Source of the DNA: CAZMZW01 sp963802275
GTDB lineage: Bacteria > Chloroflexota > Anaerolineae > Anaerolineales > Anaerolineaceae
Assembly (NCBI GenBank): GCA_963802275.1
Contig: CAWDIB010000004.1
Location: forward strand, 434,001-498,000
Length of the DNA: 64,000 nt
Direction: 5' to 3'
The translations under genes were made by a program, and so were the position numbers. The notes beneath the pieces were generated by a model. That model was not told the DNA's origin, did no database searches, and saw only the letters and a program-made list of their open reading frames with translations. Shown here piece after piece: positions 63,266 through 64,000 of this stretch (the first letter of the stretch is position 1; each line of letters starts with the position of its first letter).

Positions 63266-64000
63266 TTTTAATAAACCGTATATTGCCAAAAATCAATTTA
63301 CTTATATGCAGGATGCCATTCAAAGCCGGCATATTTCCGGTGATGGCAGTTACACCAAAAAATGCCATGCTTTTTTGGAAAAAGAACTGGGAGTCCCAAA
63401 ATGCCTGCTTACCACCAACTGCACCCATGCCCTGGATATGAGCGCCCTGCTGCTTCATCTTGAACCAGGTGATGAAGTCATCGTATCCGATTTTACTTTT
63501 GTATCTACCGTGAATGCATTTGTTCTGCGGGGTGCAAAACCAATCTTTTGCGACATCCGCCCAGATACCTTAAATATGGATGAAAAGCTGTTGGAAAAGC
63601 TGCTTACACCGCGTACCAAGGCCATTTACCTCGTCCATTATGCCGGTGTCGGTAGTGAGATGGATGCCATCATGAAATTCGCCAACCAGCACCAAATCCC
63701 GTTGGTTGAAGACAATGCACATGGGTTGTTTGCCAAATTTCGCGGTAGATTTTTGGGCACCTTTGGCTGCATGGCCACCCAAAGCTTCCATGAGACCAAG
63801 AATTTTTCATGCGGTGAGGGCGGAGCGCTAGTGCTCAACGATTCCAGATATTTTGAAGAAGCGGAGATCATTCGTGAAAAAGGAACCAACCGTAGTCGTT
63901 TCTTCAGGGGACTGGTGGACAAATACACCTGGGTAAATGTCGGCTCCAGTTATTTGCCTTCGGAAATCCTCGCCGCAGTTTTATATTCGCATTTTGAAGA
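63255..64000 (+). CDS. dTDP-4-amino-4,6-dideoxyhexose transaminase, WecE/RffA-like (3' end outside window)
   Basis: A PLP-dependent sugar aminotransferase, first 248 residues only; the frame is open to the right edge. INFNKPYIAKNQFTYMQDAI, SRHISGDGSYTKKCHAFLE and LLTTNCTHALDMSALLL match the N-terminus of WecE. SDFTFVSTVNAFVLRGAKP, DIRPDTLNMDE and VHYAGVGSEMD follow. The PLP site has Asp153 in VEDNAHG and Lys182 in SFHETKNFSCGEGG. WecE converts dTDP-4-keto-6-deoxyglucose, the RmlB product, to dTDP-4-amino-4,6-dideoxygalactose. The ATG lies inside the GT2 gene end, overlapping by 11 bases. Confidence 0.9.
   Translation, partial: MQINFNKPYIAKNQFTYMQDAIQSRHISGDGSYTKKCHAFLEKELGVPKCLLTTNCTHALDMSALLLHLEPGDEVIVSDFTFVSTVNAFVLRGAKPIFCDIRPDTLNMDEKLLEKLLTPRTKAIYLVHYAGVGSEMDAIMKFANQHQIPLVEDNAHGLFAKFRGRFLGTFGCMATQSFHETKNFSCGEGGALVLNDSRYFEEAEIIREKGTNRSRFFRGLVDKYTWVNVGSSYLPSEILAAVLYSHFE

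Noticed and set aside
1..64000. CRISPR arrays, insertion sequences, prophage or integrase genes
   Set aside because: No direct-repeat array, transposase, integrase or phage-like gene was seen on either strand.

Overview
The window reads as a chromosome segment of a low-to-mid GC bacterium, most likely a member of the Chloroflexota class Anaerolineae. This placement is inference. It rests on the mix of gene families: a bifunctional PGI/PMI, RNase Y, a T-box leader, FemAB-type enzymes, proteins with Thr/Pro-rich linkers, a CNB-plus-double-PH membrane protein, and many long hypothetical membrane proteins. No mobile element, CRISPR array, prophage or insertion sequence was seen. Genes are densely packed, with many 1-11 base overlaps.

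Layout. 1-170 is the 3' part of RNase P RNA. 0.2-17.9 kb holds housekeeping and envelope genes: a GNAT protein, a VTT/DedA protein, uridine kinase, a MoaD-like carrier, a nuclease lipoprotein, tRNA-Thr(CGU), a GT4 glycosyltransferase, DNA polymerase IV, PGI/PMI, an AI-2E-type permease, a well-supported 6S RNA gene with its own promoter, ThpR, RsfS, Bcp, a polysaccharide deacetylase lipoprotein, a pair of SPFH-like membrane proteins and PsuG. 17.9-27.9 kb is one long minus-strand operon: response regulator, histidine kinase, GT2, polyprenyl-P sugar-1-P transferase, PglF/CapD-type dehydratase, a frameshifted FemAB gene, Nudix, FemAB and a Thr/Pro-rich membrane protein. 27.9-31.6 kb has RidA, PrfA, PrmC, TsaC and a lipoprotein.

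31.7-34.7 kb is the most irregular part. It has two tandem tRNA-Ala genes behind a consensus promoter, a leucine T-box, and leuS, whose reading frame is broken by about 17 small indels packed into 1.55 kb. 34.8-52.8 kb holds MalQ, a HAD hydrolase, RsmG, RecF, Def, a CNB/PH membrane protein, a beta-lactamase-fold serine hydrolase, Map, a nitroreductase, MetE, an M24 peptidase, an esterase, an MFS transporter, an MBL-fold hydrolase, RNase Y and RecX.

53.1-64 kb is a surface-glycan locus. RmlB (frameshifted) and RmlA make dTDP-4-keto-6-deoxyglucose. A WecE-type aminotransferase (cut by the right edge) and a WecD-like GNAT protein could make an N-acylated 4-amino-4,6-dideoxyhexose. Three tandem paralogous polytopic proteins of about 680 residues with GT-C-like features sit beside a GtrB/ArnC-type polyprenyl-phosphate glycosyltransferase. 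Together these suggest lipid-linked sugar transfer outside the membrane. The triplicated family is the best candidate in the window for an undescribed system.

Several genes (udk, moaD-like, dinB, the first SPFH-like gene, tsaC, the CNB/PH gene, possibly rsmG) have a -10 hexamer 6-8 bases before the start codon and no Shine-Dalgarno sequence, which suggests leaderless mRNAs.
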